Source of the DNA: an uncultured Bacteroides sp.
GTDB lineage: Bacteria; Bacteroidota; Bacteroidia; Bacteroidales; Bacteroidaceae
Assembly: GCA_959606905.1 (NCBI GenBank)
Contig: CAUHML010000071.1
Coordinates: forward strand, 1-15,223
DNA: 15,223 nt
Direction: 5' to 3'
In this document: positions 15,053-15,223 of the stretch, piece after piece
Layout: each line of letters begins with the position of its first letter
Numbering within the stretch: position 1 is the first letter of the stretch
Notes under the pieces: model-generated
What the model was told of the DNA's origin: nothing
The model's input: the letters and a program-made list of their open reading frames with translations, nothing else
Databases searched by the model: none
Position numbers and translations under genes: made by a program

Positions 15053-15223
15053 ATGAAATTGAAAAACTATTTAGCGATGATGGCTATTGCATTGTGTGCA
15101 GTAGCATGTAGTGATGATGATAATAAAAAGGAAGATACCGTGATCCCGGCTCAGGAGGTTGCTGGTACTTACAATGGAACATTATCACTCTCAGTATCAG
15201 GAAATGATCAAGGAACGTCAGAC
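15053..15223 (+). CDS. Lipoprotein, possibly calycin-like, truncated by window end
   Basis: Only the first 57 residues are in the window; the frame is open at the edge. A short signal peptide (MKLKNYLAMMAIALCAVAC) ends in the lipobox AVAC with lipidated Cys19. SDDDNKKED follows, an acidic stretch like those on surface-exported Bacteroides lipoproteins. The mature start, EVAGTYNGTLSLSVSG, resembles the first strand of the calycin-like beta-barrel lipoproteins common in Bacteroides, but too little is present for a firm call. It is divergent from the membrane pair and has a good promoter of its own. Confidence 0.85.
   Translation, partial: MKLKNYLAMMAIALCAVACSDDDNKKEDTVIPAQEVAGTYNGTLSLSVSGNDQGTSD

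Overview
The window looks like a chromosomal segment of a gut Bacteroides or close relative. The evidence is an adjacent SusC/SusD pair, a one-protein hybrid two-component regulator, A+T-rich intergenic DNA, Bacteroidota-type promoter boxes (TAnnTTTG with a TTG-like element about 20 nt upstream), few Shine-Dalgarno sequences, and lipoproteins with acidic residues just after the lipidated Cys. No rRNA, tRNA, CRISPR array, insertion sequence or phage gene was seen.

Left and centre (about 137-13629) form a compact polysaccharide utilization locus (PUL). A secreted GH28 pectinase-like enzyme lies on the minus strand and ends in a very strong hairpin terminator. A 390-base control region separates it from the divergent run susC-like, susD-like, GH2 glycosidase and a 1413-residue hybrid two-component system (HTCS). 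The control region holds promoter-like elements for both directions and three copies of an 8-base word, two of them in tandem 20 bp apart upstream of susC. These are a candidate HTCS operator. An intercistronic hairpin separates susD from GH2. In the inferred model, SusD binds the glycan at the surface and SusC imports it. GH28 and GH2 trim it, and a released oligosaccharide binds the HTCS periplasmic sensor, which activates the divergent promoters. GH28 plus GH2 hints at a pectic substrate such as rhamnogalacturonan with galactosyl branches, but the substrate is not proven by sequence.

Right (13650-15223) is a different unit. Two overlapping minus-strand genes encode a 100-residue two-pass membrane protein with a Cys-rich loop and an eight-pass membrane protein of unrecognised family. 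They converge on the HTCS gene with only 20 bp between stops. A divergent lipoprotein gene, possibly of the calycin-like type, starts at 15053 and is cut by the window edge. The intergenic region between them has promoter-like elements for both directions, a perfect 12-bp inverted repeat and a repeated GTAC-containing motif, suggesting shared control.

The membrane pair and its divergent control region are the least explained part of the window. The PUL is of a familiar type, with its main interest in the unusual GH28 active site and the candidate operator.
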